The notes: generated from the letters alone by a model not told the origin. Positions 45,841 through 54,608 are shown, counted from the first letter of the stretch. The stretch: 64,000 nt of DNA from Terrisporobacter mayombei (GCF_014333445.1 NZ_JACRYU010000016.1:248001-312000); one strand, 5' to 3'. Made by a program: numbers and translations.

Positions 45841-46386
45841 ATGATAACTCCAGTAGATATAGAAAATAAAGAGTTTAAAAAAGGCTTTAGAGGGTATAAT
45901 GAAGAAGAAGTAGATGATTTTCTAGATAGTGTTAAAGAAGATTTTGAAAACCTATACAGAGAAAATCTAGATTTAAAAGAAAAATTAAAATTATATCAAG
46001 AACAAGTTAGTAGATATAAAAGTATAGAAGATACATTAAATGCAACATTAATAACAGCTCAAACAGCAGCAGAAGATACATGTACCGCTGCTAATAAAAA
46101 AGCTAGAATTATTGTTGAAGAAGCTGAATTAAAGTCAAAGCAAATTATAGAAGACTGTAATGAAAGAATTGTAGACTTAAGAAAGGAATATGATTCTTTA
46201 GTCAAAGAATTTAAAGTATTTAGAAATAGATTTAAGTCATTAATAGAAGATGAAATGAGAAATATTGATGAAATATTTTATGATGTAGATGAACATTGCA
46301 AGGAACCATTTAAACAAATTGACTTTATAGGAAATGAAGGAAGGGACTTTTTAGCAGAAGATGAAGCTGCATCTGCTCTTGAATAA
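45841..46386 (+). CDS. divIVA: DivIVA-family cell pole protein
   Basis: The 181-aa protein starts with the membrane-curvature-binding domain ITPVDIENKEFKKGFRGYNE and EEVDDFLD, followed by a long coiled coil (about 30-150). DivIVA marks cell poles and septa and recruits partners. AGGAGG precedes the ATG. It ends the yggS-sepF-yggT-ylmH-divIVA operon; I see no clear terminator before the ileS promoter. Confidence 0.94.
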   Translation: MITPVDIENKEFKKGFRGYNEEEVDDFLDSVKEDFENLYRENLDLKEKLKLYQEQVSRYKSIEDTLNATLITAQTAAEDTCTAANKKARIIVEEAELKSKQIIEDCNERIVDLRKEYDSLVKEFKVFRNRFKSLIEDEMRNIDEIFYDVDEHCKEPFKQIDFIGNEGRDFLAEDEAASALE

Positions 46387-46414
46387 TAAAATTTTTCTTT
46401 AATAAATAATTGTA

Positions 46415-46443
46415 TTGACTGAAAACATAAGTTATTGTATACT
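46415..46443 (+). promoter_or_regulatory. Sigma-A promoter of the ileS leader
   Basis: TTGACT, 17 bases, TATACT, just upstream of the T-box RNA. Confidence 0.75.
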
Positions 46444-46469
46444 TTAAGAATAAATTACATATTTAAAAG

Positions 46470-46710
46470 CAAGGATAGAGAGAGTAGGCTTTTGGAGATT
46501 TTACAGAGAGTTGGGAATGGTGAGAACCAATGAATTGAATAAAGTTGAAAATCACTCTTGAGCTGTAGGCTGAAAGATTTTAATCAAATAAGCTGTGCCG
46601 GTTAGTGCCGTTAAACTATAGAGTGTTATATATATTTTGAGTATATATAGAATTAGGGTGGTAACGCGATTTCAACTCGTCCCTTTTATTTAAGGGGACG
46701 AGTTTTTTTA
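46470..46710 (+). ncRNA. T-box riboswitch, isoleucine-specific
   Basis: Stem I starts around AGAGAGAGTAGG. The specifier loop reads GAAAATCACTC with the Ile codon ATC at 46551-46553. The T-box AGGGTGGTAACGCG is at 46655-46668, and the terminator (46674-46704, GTCCC/GGGAC core) ends in seven Ts. Uncharged tRNA-Ile should bind and allow ileS transcription. Confidence 0.95.
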
Positions 46711-46790
46711 TATAGAAATATATTTTATCTGATTTTTTTGATAGATTATATTTTCTAACATATTTAATCTAAGCAACAAATGAAGTCGTT

Positions 46791-46847
46791 GTCGACGTGA
46801 AGTGTAGCGTCCATGCAACGGATTAAGAGAAGGTAATTTTTATATTC
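46791..46847 (+). repeat. Dispersed degenerate repeat, copy 4
   Basis: GACGTGAAGTGTAGCGTCC then GGATTAAGAGAAGGTAATTTTT. It lies between the T-box terminator and the ileS start, stretching the leader to about 270 bases after the terminator. Confidence 0.5.
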
Positions 46848-46979
46848 CAAATTAGCCAAACTAGCTTAATATTAAATTCATAAAGCTTTTAAGTATATAT
46901 AAACTGGCATTATTGTCAAAAATATGGGAATAATTTAATGTTAAATTAATTAATAAATCATAATGAAAGGGTGAACTTA

Positions 46980-49900
46980 ATGGAAAAATTTAAGCCGTTA
47001 GTAGATACTTCAGTAAAAGATGCTGAAAGTAAAGTATCAGAATATTGGAAAGATATAGACGTATTAAACAGAACATTAGAAAAAGGACAAAATGATCCGA
47101 GCTTCGTATTTTACGAAGGACCTCCAACAGCAAATGGTAATCCAGGTATACACCATGTTGTTGCTAGAACTCTAAAAGACTGGGTTTGTAGATATAAAAC
47201 AATGAGTGGGTATCAAGTTAAAAGAAAAGCTGGATGGGATACTCATGGATTACCAGTTGAACTTCAAGTTGAAAAAGAATTAGGTTTAACTAATAAACAA
47301 CAAATAGAAGAATATGGTATAGCTGAATTCAACCAAAAGTGTAGAGAGTCAGTTTTCACTTACGAAAGTAAATGGAGAAATATGACTGAAAGAATGGCAT
47401 ACGAAGTTGATTTAGATAATCCATATATAACTTTAGATAATAATTATATAGAGTCAGTTTGGTGGATATTAGACAAATTCAATAAAGAAGGATATTTATA
47501 CGAAGGACATAAAATACTTCCATATTGCCCAAGATGTGGAACTGGTCTTGCATCACATGAGGTTGCTCAAGGATATAAAGAAGTTAAAACTAATACAGTT
47601 ATAGCTAAATTCAAGAGAAAAGATGCTGAAAATGAATACTTCTTAGCTTGGACAACTACTCCTTGGACACTACCTTCAAACGTTGCTTTAACAGTTAACG
47701 GAGAAGTAGATTACTTAAAAGTTAAAAAAGATGATGAAATATACTATGTTTCTAAACCATTAGCTAATAAAGTTTTAGGTGAAGGAACTTACGAAATATT
47801 AGAAACTATGAAAGGTGCTGAATTAGAAGGTGTTGAATACGAGCAATTAATGCCATTTGTAACAACTGATGAAAAAGCATTCTTCATAACACTTGGTGAT
47901 TATGTAACAACTGAAGATGGTACAGGTATAGTTCATACTGCTCCAGCATTTGGTGAAGATGACTATAATCTAGGAAGAAAATACAATCTACCAGTATTAC
48001 AACCTGTTGATGAAAGTGGTAAATTCACTGCTACACCATGGGAAGGTAGATTTGTTATGGAAGACGGTTTAGATGTTGACATAATAAAATGGTTAGCTAA
48101 AGAAAATAAGTTATTCTCAAAAGAAAAAGTAGAGCATAACTATCCACACTGCTGGAGATGTTCAACTCCACTTGTATACTATGCGAAACCAAGCTGGTAT
48201 ATAGAAATGACAAGATTAAAAGATAAGTTAATAGAAAATAACAATGGTGTTAACTGGTATCCAAAATTCGTTGGTGAAGGAAGATTTGGTAACTGGTTAG
48301 AAAACTTAAATGACTGGGCAGTATCAAGAACAAGATACTGGGGTACTCCACTTAACGTATGGAGATGTGAATGTGGTCATAAAGAATCTGTTGGTTCTAG
48401 AGAAGAATTAGCTGCCAAAGCTGTAGAAAATATAGATCCGAAAACTGTTGAACTTCATAGACCATATGTAGATGATATACATTTAAAATGTGATCACTGT
48501 GGAGAACAAATGACAAGAGTTACAGAAGTTATAGACTGTTGGTTTGATAGTGGTGCAATGCCATTTGCTCAACATCATTATCCATTTGAAAATAAAGAAA
48601 ACTTTGATCAACTATTCCCAGCAGATTACATCTGTGAAGGTATAGATCAAACTAGAGGATGGTTCTATTCATTACTTGCTATATCTACATTTGTAACAGG
48701 AAAAGCTCCTTACAAAAATGTACTTGTTAATGATTTAGTTCTTGACAAAGATGGTAAGAAAATGAGTAAATCTAGAGGAAATACTGTAGATCCATTTGAA
48801 CTATTCGATAAATATGGAGCAGATGCTTTAAGATGGTACTTATTATATGTATCTCCACCATGGACTCCAATAAGATTTGACGAATCAGGTCTTAGAGAAA
48901 TACAAAGTAAGTTCATAGGAACTATAAAAAATGTATATAACTTCTTCGCATTATATGCAAATACTGATAATGTGAATCCAACTGACTTCTTTGTTGAATA
49001 CAAAGATAGACCAGAACTTGATAGATGGATATTATCAAGATTTAACAACTTAAAGAAAGAAACAGAAGAAAATCTTGAGATATTTGAAGTTAATAAAACT
49101 ATAAGAAGTATACAAGCATTTATAAATGATGATTTATCTAACTGGTATATAAGACGTTCTAGAAGAAGATTCTGGGCTACAGAATTAACAGAAGATAAAA
49201 AGGCAGTATACAACACAACTTATGAATTATTAACTGAATTATGTAGAATGATAGCTCCGTTTGCTCCTTATTTATCAGAAGAGATATATAGAAACTTAAC
49301 TAATGAAGAATCAGTACACTTAGCTAGCTATCCAAGAGCTAATAAAGAATTAATAGATTTAGAGTTAGAAGATAAAATGGAAATAACTAAGACATTAGTT
49401 ACTTTAGGTAGAGCATCTAGAGAAGAAAGTAAAATAAAAGTTCGTCAACCAATACAAAAAGTTTTAGTTGATGGAAAATATAAAGAAAGAATAAGTGACG
49501 TTGTAGATTTAATAAAAGAAGAATTAAATGTTAAAGAAGTTGTATTTGCTGATGATTTAAGTGAATATATGAACTACAGCTTAAAGCCAAACTTCAAAGT
49601 TTTAGGTAAAGTTCTTGGAGCAAAAATGAAATTCTTTGCAGGAGCTTTAGCTAAATTAAGTGCTAATGAAGTAGTACCTAAATTAGAAGCTGGTGAAAAG
49701 GTAAGTGTTGATTTAGATGGTGAAGCATTTGAATTTGGTAAAGATGATGTATTAATAAATATATCTTCTAAGGAAGGTTTCGATGTATGTATGGAAAATA
49801 ACATATTCGTAATATTAGATACTCATTTAACTGAAGAATTAATCCAAGAAGGATATGCAAGAGAATTTATATCTAAAGTTCAACAACTAAGAAAATCTAG

Positions 49901-50093
49901 CAACTTCGAAGTATTAGATAACATAGATATAAAATACTGTGGTGACGATGAAATAGCTAATTCAGTTGCTAAATTTGAAGAATATATCAAAAATGAAACT
50001 TTAGCATTATCAGTTGAAAGAACTAATGATGAAGCTTTAGAAGTGTTTGACTTAAATGGTCATAATACAGGAATAAAGGTTATAAGAAAATAA
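46980..50093 (+). CDS. ileS: Isoleucyl-tRNA synthetase, IleS2 type
   Basis: The 1037-aa class I synthetase is of the long, eukaryote-like IleS2 type. The catalytic HIGH motif reads GIHH (residues 56-59 in PPTANGNPGIHH), while KMSKS is intact (KMSKSRGN). CPRCG and CWRC zinc-type cysteines, the editing domain (TTTPWTLPSN) and the anticodon-binding region follow. ATG 46980 is 6 bases after AAAGGGTG; a GTG at 46971 overlaps that site. It is controlled by the Ile T-box upstream and ends at a strong terminator. Confidence 0.97.
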   Translation: MEKFKPLVDTSVKDAESKVSEYWKDIDVLNRTLEKGQNDPSFVFYEGPPTANGNPGIHHVVARTLKDWVCRYKTMSGYQVKRKAGWDTHGLPVELQVEKELGLTNKQQIEEYGIAEFNQKCRESVFTYESKWRNMTERMAYEVDLDNPYITLDNNYIESVWWILDKFNKEGYLYEGHKILPYCPRCGTGLASHEVAQGYKEVKTNTVIAKFKRKDAENEYFLAWTTTPWTLPSNVALTVNGEVDYLKVKKDDEIYYVSKPLANKVLGEGTYEILETMKGAELEGVEYEQLMPFVTTDEKAFFITLGDYVTTEDGTGIVHTAPAFGEDDYNLGRKYNLPVLQPVDESGKFTATPWEGRFVMEDGLDVDIIKWLAKENKLFSKEKVEHNYPHCWRCSTPLVYYAKPSWYIEMTRLKDKLIENNNGVNWYPKFVGEGRFGNWLENLNDWAVSRTRYWGTPLNVWRCECGHKESVGSREELAAKAVENIDPKTVELHRPYVDDIHLKCDHCGEQMTRVTEVIDCWFDSGAMPFAQHHYPFENKENFDQLFPADYICEGIDQTRGWFYSLLAISTFVTGKAPYKNVLVNDLVLDKDGKKMSKSRGNTVDPFELFDKYGADALRWYLLYVSPPWTPIRFDESGLREIQSKFIGTIKNVYNFFALYANTDNVNPTDFFVEYKDRPELDRWILSRFNNLKKETEENLEIFEVNKTIRSIQAFINDDLSNWYIRRSRRRFWATELTEDKKAVYNTTYELLTELCRMIAPFAPYLSEEIYRNLTNEESVHLASYPRANKELIDLELEDKMEITKTLVTLGRASREESKIKVRQPIQKVLVDGKYKERISDVVDLIKEELNVKEVVFADDLSEYMNYSLKPNFKVLGKVLGAKMKFFAGALAKLSANEVVPKLEAGEKVSVDLDGEAFEFGKDDVLINISSKEGFDVCMENNIFVILDTHLTEELIQEGYAREFISKVQQLRKSSNFEVLDNIDIKYCGDDEIANSVAKFEEYIKNETLALSVERTNDEALEVFDLNGHNTGIKVIRK

Positions 50094-50144
50094 TATTTTA
50101 TTTTAAAACTATAGAAGATAAATCTTAGTATTAATCTTATAAAT

Positions 50145-50188
50145 AAAAACTACCTCTTAAATAGAAATAATTTAAAGAGGTAGTTTTT
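50145..50188. terminator. Bidirectional terminator ileS / tetR
   Basis: About 17 bp of stem (arms 50145-50162 and 50169-50186, one bulged base), with A and T runs, between convergent genes. Confidence 0.85.
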
Positions 50189-50768
50189 TTATTTTTTCAG
50201 AATAATCAACTAGGAATCTAGCGATTTCTCCATATGGAACTTTTTCAGATTTTAAAAGGGCTTGTACAACTAGCCCATCAACTATAGATATTAATAAAAA
50301 TGAGGCAGCTTTAGCGCGAGATTTATCAGATATAATTTCAATAATTTGTTCTTCTAGAGCTGTTCTCCATTCTACATATTTAAGACCAATTCTTTCTTTT
50401 AATGCATCATTTCCTATTATAGCTTCGCATAATAAATACATATGAATTCTTCCAGTTTTTTCAATATTAGATATATTTTTTAGAATTATAAGAACTAACT
50501 CTTCTGTAGTAAAATGATGATTTGTTCTATTCAAACAATCAAATAAAGCTTCAGAAATTATATTTAAATGATTATCAGCAATATCAAATATAATATCATC
50601 CTTAGATGAATAATGATAATATAGTGTGCCTTTACTTATATTAACTTCTTTTGCTATGTCAGCTAAAGAAGTATTATTTATACCATTTTTAGTCATTAAA
50701 TTAATAGAAGCTAATAAAATCTTTTCTTTCATACTATGATTTTGCTTTGTTCCTCTATTTAATTTCAT
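50172..50768 (-). CDS. TetR-family transcriptional regulator
   Basis: The 198-aa regulator has an N-terminal helix-turn-helix (SLADIAKEVNISKGTLYYHYSSKDDI, about residues 38-63) and a helical ligand domain. It is divergent from degV, whose promoter carries a perfect palindrome that is the obvious operator. DegV proteins bind fatty acids, so a lipid ligand is a guess. Its last codons overlap the shared terminator. AGGAAGG precedes its ATG. Confidence 0.9.
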   Translation of the reverse strand: MKLNRGTKQNHSMKEKILLASINLMTKNGINNTSLADIAKEVNISKGTLYYHYSSKDDIIFDIADNHLNIISEALFDCLNRTNHHFTTEELVLIILKNISNIEKTGRIHMYLLCEAIIGNDALKERIGLKYVEWRTALEEQIIEIISDKSRAKAASFLLISIVDGLVVQALLKSEKVPYGEIARFLVDYSEKIKKLPL

Positions 50769-50802
50769 AGTTTAATCCTTCCTAATATATAGTTATAAAA
50801 AT

Positions 50803-50831
50803 ATTATAATGTTAACAAAAATTATTGTCAA
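50803..50831 (-). promoter_or_regulatory. Promoter of tetR
   Basis: On the minus strand TTGACA (50831-50826), 17 bases, TATAAT (50808-50803): both hexamers perfect. Confidence 0.8.
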
Positions 50832-50861
50832 ATTAGAAAAAACATTTTCATTTTCTTATTA

Positions 50862-50890
50862 TTGACAAAATATTTTTTAAAAGATAAAAT
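50862..50890 (+). promoter_or_regulatory. Promoter of degV
   Basis: TTGACA, 17 bases, TAAAAT. The operator palindrome lies 12 bases downstream, over the likely start of transcription. Confidence 0.75.
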
Positions 50891-50902
50891 ATAATTATTA
50901 GT

Positions 50903-50918
50903 TCGGTCAACTGACCGA
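50903..50918. promoter_or_regulatory. Palindromic operator for the TetR regulator
   Basis: TCGGTCAACTGACCGA is a perfect palindrome (7-base arms, AC centre) unlike the AT-rich surroundings. Its position after the -10 fits repression by blocking initiation or elongation. No second copy is seen at the tetR promoter. Confidence 0.75.
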
Positions 50919-50951
50919 TAAATATTAACTTATTTAGGGAGAGGTATTTGA

Positions 50952-51794
50952 ATGAAAAATATAAAATTAATAACTGATGGTAGTTGTGATCTTTCACAAG
51001 ATTTAATCGATAAAAGTCAGATAGAAATAGTTGATATAAAAGTTTCTTTTGGAGAGAGAAGTTACTCAACAAGAGATTTAACAAATAAACAATTTTATGA
51101 GATGATGAAAGAGCATAGTGAATTACCAAAAACAGCATGCCCATCTCCGAGTCAATATATAGAAGCATTTGAATGTGATGAAGATAATATTATAGTTTTT
51201 TGCTTAACAAGTAAGTTATCAGGAGTTTATAATTGTGCTTTACTTGCAAAAAATATGTATGAAGAAGAACATGGAAATAAGAAAAGAATTGAAATAATAG
51301 ACACAACTACAGGATCTATAGGACAAGCTTTATTAATATCTAAAGTAGCTGATATGGTATCTGAAGGAAAAGATATGGATGAAATAGTATCTACTATAGA
51401 AAAAATGAAAAGTGAATTGATATTTTATGGAACTTTACACACTTTAGAAAATGCAATTAAGGGTGGTAGAATAAACCCAATAGCAGGTAAGATAATAGGT
51501 ATTTTAAACTTTAAGGCAATTGTTCATATTAATGATGGATTAGTAAAGCCGATTGATAAAGCTAGGGGAGAAAAGAATAGCTTAAATAAAGTTGTTCAAT
51601 ATATGAGAGATAATATTGATAAATATAAAAATAAAAAATTAGCTATAGGTCACGCTAATTGCCTTGAGAAAGCTTTAAAAATTAAAGAAGTGTTAGAATC
51701 AGAATATTATTTTGAAGAAATACTAATAATTGAAGTTGGACCAGCTATGGGAACTTATACTTCTGAAGGTGCTATACTTATAGCATCATTATAA
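50952..51794 (+). CDS. DegV-family fatty-acid-binding protein
   Basis: The 280-aa protein shows the DegV pattern: ITDGSCDLSQDLID, the TACPSPSQYIEAF loop (family TSxPSxxxF), FCLTSKLSGVYN and GGRINPIAGKIIGIL. Members bind a fatty acid in a buried pocket; FakB relatives present it to the kinase FakA. No FakA-like gene is nearby. GGGAGAGG precedes the ATG. Expression is probably controlled by the divergent TetR regulator. Confidence 0.92.
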   Translation: MKNIKLITDGSCDLSQDLIDKSQIEIVDIKVSFGERSYSTRDLTNKQFYEMMKEHSELPKTACPSPSQYIEAFECDEDNIIVFCLTSKLSGVYNCALLAKNMYEEEHGNKKRIEIIDTTTGSIGQALLISKVADMVSEGKDMDEIVSTIEKMKSELIFYGTLHTLENAIKGGRINPIAGKIIGILNFKAIVHINDGLVKPIDKARGEKNSLNKVVQYMRDNIDKYKNKKLAIGHANCLEKALKIKEVLESEYYFEEILIIEVGPAMGTYTSEGAILIASL

Positions 51795-51805
51795 TTTTTA
51801 ACTTC

Positions 51806-51834
51806 TTGACAAAATAGATTGTAAAACATATTAT
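51806..51834 (+). promoter_or_regulatory. Promoter of mtnN
   Basis: TTGACA, 17 bases, TATTAT. It starts 12 bases after the degV stop and lies upstream of a hairpin. Confidence 0.7.
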
Positions 51835-51850
51835 TTAATATATATATATA

Positions 51851-51884
51851 GAAAATCCGTTCTAGTTTTATAGAACGGTTTTTT
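51851..51884 (+). terminator. Hairpin between degV and mtnN
   Basis: CCGTTCTA pairs with TAGAACGG across a 6-base loop, followed by six Ts. It ends degV transcripts but also lies within the mtnN leader if the promoter at 51806 is used. Confidence 0.7.
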
Positions 51885-51905
51885 ACTGTTAAAGTAGGAG
51901 GCATT

Positions 51906-52610
51906 ATGAAAAAAATTGGAATAATTGGTGCAATGGACCAAGAAGTAAGAACATTAAAAAGCTTAATGAATATAGAAAAAACTGTTGAAAAAGCAAGTTT
52001 AAAATTCTATGAAGGGAAGCTAGAAGGAAAAGATATAGTTTTAGTTCAATGTGGTATAGGAAAAGTAAATTCTGCTTTATGTGCTCAAATATTAATAAGT
52101 GAATTTAAAGTTGATGCAGTAGTTAATACAGGTGTTGCAGGTGCTATACATTCATCACTTGGTGTAAATGATATAGTTATATCAACAGAAGCGATACAAT
52201 ATGATGTTGATGCTACAGCTTTTGGATATTCAAAAGGTCAAATACCTCAAATGGATAACTCTGTTTTTGTTGCTGACGAAAGTCTTATAAATGCAGCATA
52301 TGAATCAAGCTTAGAACAAGTTAAAGGCAAAGGATTTAACATAGTAAAAGGTAGAGTAGCTACAGGAGATATATTCATAAGTTCTAAAGAATTAAAAGAA
52401 GAATTAGAAAATGATTTTAAAGCTTATTGTGGTGAAATGGAAGGTGGAGCTATAGCTCATGCTTGTTACTTAAATAATATTCCGTTTGTAATAATAAGAG
52501 CAATGTCAGATAAAGCTGATGGAAGTGCTAATGTAACTTATGATGAATTTGTTGTAGAGGCAGCAGAAAACTCAAAAGATATAGTATTAAAAATGCTAAG
52601 AGCATTATAA
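51906..52610 (+). CDS. mtnN: 5'-methylthioadenosine/S-adenosylhomocysteine nucleosidase
   Basis: The 234-aa enzyme cleaves adenine from MTA and SAH, relieving inhibition of SAM-dependent reactions and feeding methionine salvage. The catalytic base E13 is in GAMDQEV, the substrate glutamate in EMEGGAIAHAC, and the catalytic aspartate in RAMSDKADG. VNTGVAGA is the nucleoside-binding loop. AGGAGG precedes the ATG. It is a single-gene unit. Confidence 0.96.
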   Translation: MKKIGIIGAMDQEVRTLKSLMNIEKTVEKASLKFYEGKLEGKDIVLVQCGIGKVNSALCAQILISEFKVDAVVNTGVAGAIHSSLGVNDIVISTEAIQYDVDATAFGYSKGQIPQMDNSVFVADESLINAAYESSLEQVKGKGFNIVKGRVATGDIFISSKELKEELENDFKAYCGEMEGGAIAHACYLNNIPFVIIRAMSDKADGSANVTYDEFVVEAAENSKDIVLKMLRAL

Positions 52611-52617
52611 TTATTGG

Positions 52618-52640
52618 GGAAGTCGACTAGACTTCCTTTT
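52618..52640 (+). terminator. Terminator of mtnN
   Basis: GGAAGTC pairs with GACTTCC across 5 bases, followed by TTTT. Confidence 0.75.
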
Positions 52641-52687
52641 GATATTTAAAAATATTTTAATTCATAAATATAAAATATCATTTTTTT

Positions 52688-52735
52688 AAAGCAAAGACAA
52701 AAAATTCTAATATGAATTTTAGTCTTTGCTTTTTG
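52688..52735 (+). terminator. Second terminator after mtnN
   Basis: AAAGCAAAGAC with GTCTTTGCTTT and an inner AAAATTC/GAATTTT stem, followed by Ts. Confidence 0.8.
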
Positions 52736-52800
52736 TATTTTTATAATATTTTTTCACATACTAAATTTAATGCTAAAACTTCATAAAAGGATGTGAAGAT

Positions 52801-53280
52801 ATGAAATTTAATACATATATTCCTAAGGATAACTTCAAAAATTTAAAAAATACAAAAATAAAAGAATATGATGAAAAATACTTGGATATAGAAAAGGAAA
52901 TAGAAAAATCTTATACAGATAAATGTAAAGATGATAATGAGCAGTATGTAAGTATTGAAGATATACATAGGCTTATAAATGGGATGTATTTATCTGATGA
53001 CTCAAAAAAAGAATTAGGTATTATAAAAAGATATTTAGAAAAACTAATAATAATAATCGAAAGAAGTAGAATTAGAGATTATATGTATCTAACAGATAGC
53101 AAAAGAAGATTATTTATAATTAATTTTATTGCTGGCCTTGGAAAGGGATTTGGTCAAGCAATAGGATTTACTATACTTGCAGCAATTGTACTTGGTTTAT
53201 TATTCAGTTGGGTAGATCTACCTATAGTAGGTAGATACATAGCAAAATTATTAAATATAGTACAACAATATAGAAAATAG
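52801..53280 (+). CDS. DUF5665 membrane protein
   Basis: The 159-aa protein has a charged N-terminal part with predicted helices and a C-terminal DUF5665 domain: SRIRDYMYLTDSKRRLFIIN, then FIAGLGKGFGQAIGFTILAA and a membrane span (about 115-140). Function unknown; the family is common in spore-forming Firmicutes. The next gene follows after 13 bases and the two are probably co-transcribed. Confidence 0.75.
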   Translation: MKFNTYIPKDNFKNLKNTKIKEYDEKYLDIEKEIEKSYTDKCKDDNEQYVSIEDIHRLINGMYLSDDSKKELGIIKRYLEKLIIIIERSRIRDYMYLTDSKRRLFIINFIAGLGKGFGQAIGFTILAAIVLGLLFSWVDLPIVGRYIAKLLNIVQQYRK

Positions 53281-53293
53281 ATGAGGTGACATT

Positions 53294-53785
53294 ATGGATT
53301 TAAGAAAAAAGCTAGAAAAAGAAAAACAAGAAGTAACTAAAACAATTGAAGGAATGAATGATAATACATTGTTTGGTGATACAGATAGACATACTAGTGA
53401 GAAGTACAGTACAGGTGAATTATCAAGTTATGATAATCATATTGGTGATATAGGTACAGATGTATATATGCATGATATGGATAATAGTTTGATAAATCAT
53501 GAACAATATGTTTTAAATGAAATAAATGAAGCTTTAGAGAAAATGGAAGATGGAACTTATGGAATATGTACAAATTGTCATAAAGAAATAGAAAAAGATA
53601 GACTGGAAATAATACCAGAAACAACTTTATGCGCTGAGTGTGCAAAAGAAATAGTTGTGGGACCTGATATTAGTGAAAGTGTAGATAAAAATCCTTTAAA
53701 TTCTTATAATGATATGTATTACAGTGAATATATAAAAGACTTAACTGACTTAAATAAAAATGGTTTAGATGATGACAATGAATAA
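53294..53785 (+). CDS. DksA/TraR-type (YteA-like) zinc-finger protein
   Basis: The 163-aa protein has an N-terminal helical part and a four-cysteine zinc finger (C92, C95, C113, C116 in YGICTNCHKEI and TTLCAECAKEI). This matches YteA-like members of the DksA/TraR superfamily in Bacilli and Clostridia. The coiled-coil tip acid pair of true DksA is not evident, so RNA polymerase control is not assured. AGGTG precedes the ATG. Confidence 0.82.
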   Translation: MDLRKKLEKEKQEVTKTIEGMNDNTLFGDTDRHTSEKYSTGELSSYDNHIGDIGTDVYMHDMDNSLINHEQYVLNEINEALEKMEDGTYGICTNCHKEIEKDRLEIIPETTLCAECAKEIVVGPDISESVDKNPLNSYNDMYYSEYIKDLTDLNKNGLDDDNE

Positions 53786-53821
53786 ATAAAAATAGATACT
53801 TATTGTAAGGAGTGTTTTCAC

Positions 53822-54595
53822 ATGAGAAAAACCATTTATGTATTGATTTTTGCAGTGATGATATTAATAGGTGTAAGTATTCGTAATATGTCTAATGAAA
53901 AAATCGAAACAGGTAAATTTGATAATATAAATAATGGATATGATGGATTAATCATTAAATGTGGGAGTACAGATGAAAAAGTTGTTGCTCTTACATTTGA
54001 TGATGGCCCTGATGAAACATTTACTCCTCAAATTTTAGATCTTTTGAAAAAATATGACATTAAAGCAACATTTTTTGTTGTAGGAGAAAATGTTCAATAC
54101 AATAAAAAACTTATAAAAAGAGAATTTGAAGAAGGTCATGAAATCGGGAATCATACTTATACTCATATCAATGTCTCTAAAAATGGTTATAATAAAATCA
54201 AAAAAGAAATTGGTGATACACAGGAGGAAATTAAATCTGTAACAGGAGTATATCCAAAATTTTTTAGACCCCCTTATAGATCTATAAGTAAGGATATGTG
54301 TGAAATTATAAAGCAAAATGATATGAACATAGTATTATGGTCTTATGTAGATGCTAGAGATTGGTCAAACCCAGGAGTGACTTCTATTGTAAAAGCTATA
54401 GAAGATGGAATTCAAAATGGATGTATAATTTTATTACATGATTATAATAGAATAAGAACACCGAAATCTCAGACAGTAAAAGCTTTAGAGATAATGATAC
54501 CAGACCTATTACAAAAAGGATATAAATTTGTAACTGTATCTGAACTAATAAATCATATAGAAGAAAATAAATCAACAGAAGAAGCTGCAAATTAA
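53822..54595 (+). CDS. Polysaccharide deacetylase (NodB domain)
   Basis: The 257-aa protein has an N-terminal hydrophobic anchor or signal (about 4-22) and a NodB deacetylase domain: LTFDDGPDETFTPQIL (catalytic base and metal Asp), GHEIGNHTYTHIN (metal His), FRPPYRS, and LLHDYN (C-terminal His). It should work outside the membrane on peptidoglycan or another GlcNAc polymer; the PdaB-like sporulation enzymes are related. A hairpin terminator follows. Confidence 0.9.
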   Translation: MRKTIYVLIFAVMILIGVSIRNMSNEKIETGKFDNINNGYDGLIIKCGSTDEKVVALTFDDGPDETFTPQILDLLKKYDIKATFFVVGENVQYNKKLIKREFEEGHEIGNHTYTHINVSKNGYNKIKKEIGDTQEEIKSVTGVYPKFFRPPYRSISKDMCEIIKQNDMNIVLWSYVDARDWSNPGVTSIVKAIEDGIQNGCIILLHDYNRIRTPKSQTVKALEIMIPDLLQKGYKFVTVSELINHIEENKSTEEAAN

Positions 54596-54608
54596 ATATT
54601 GATTTATA

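Noticed and set aside
50848..51168. Minus-strand frame overlapping the degV promoter and start
   Set aside because: It covers the operator and the degV start, has low-complexity composition and no ribosome site.
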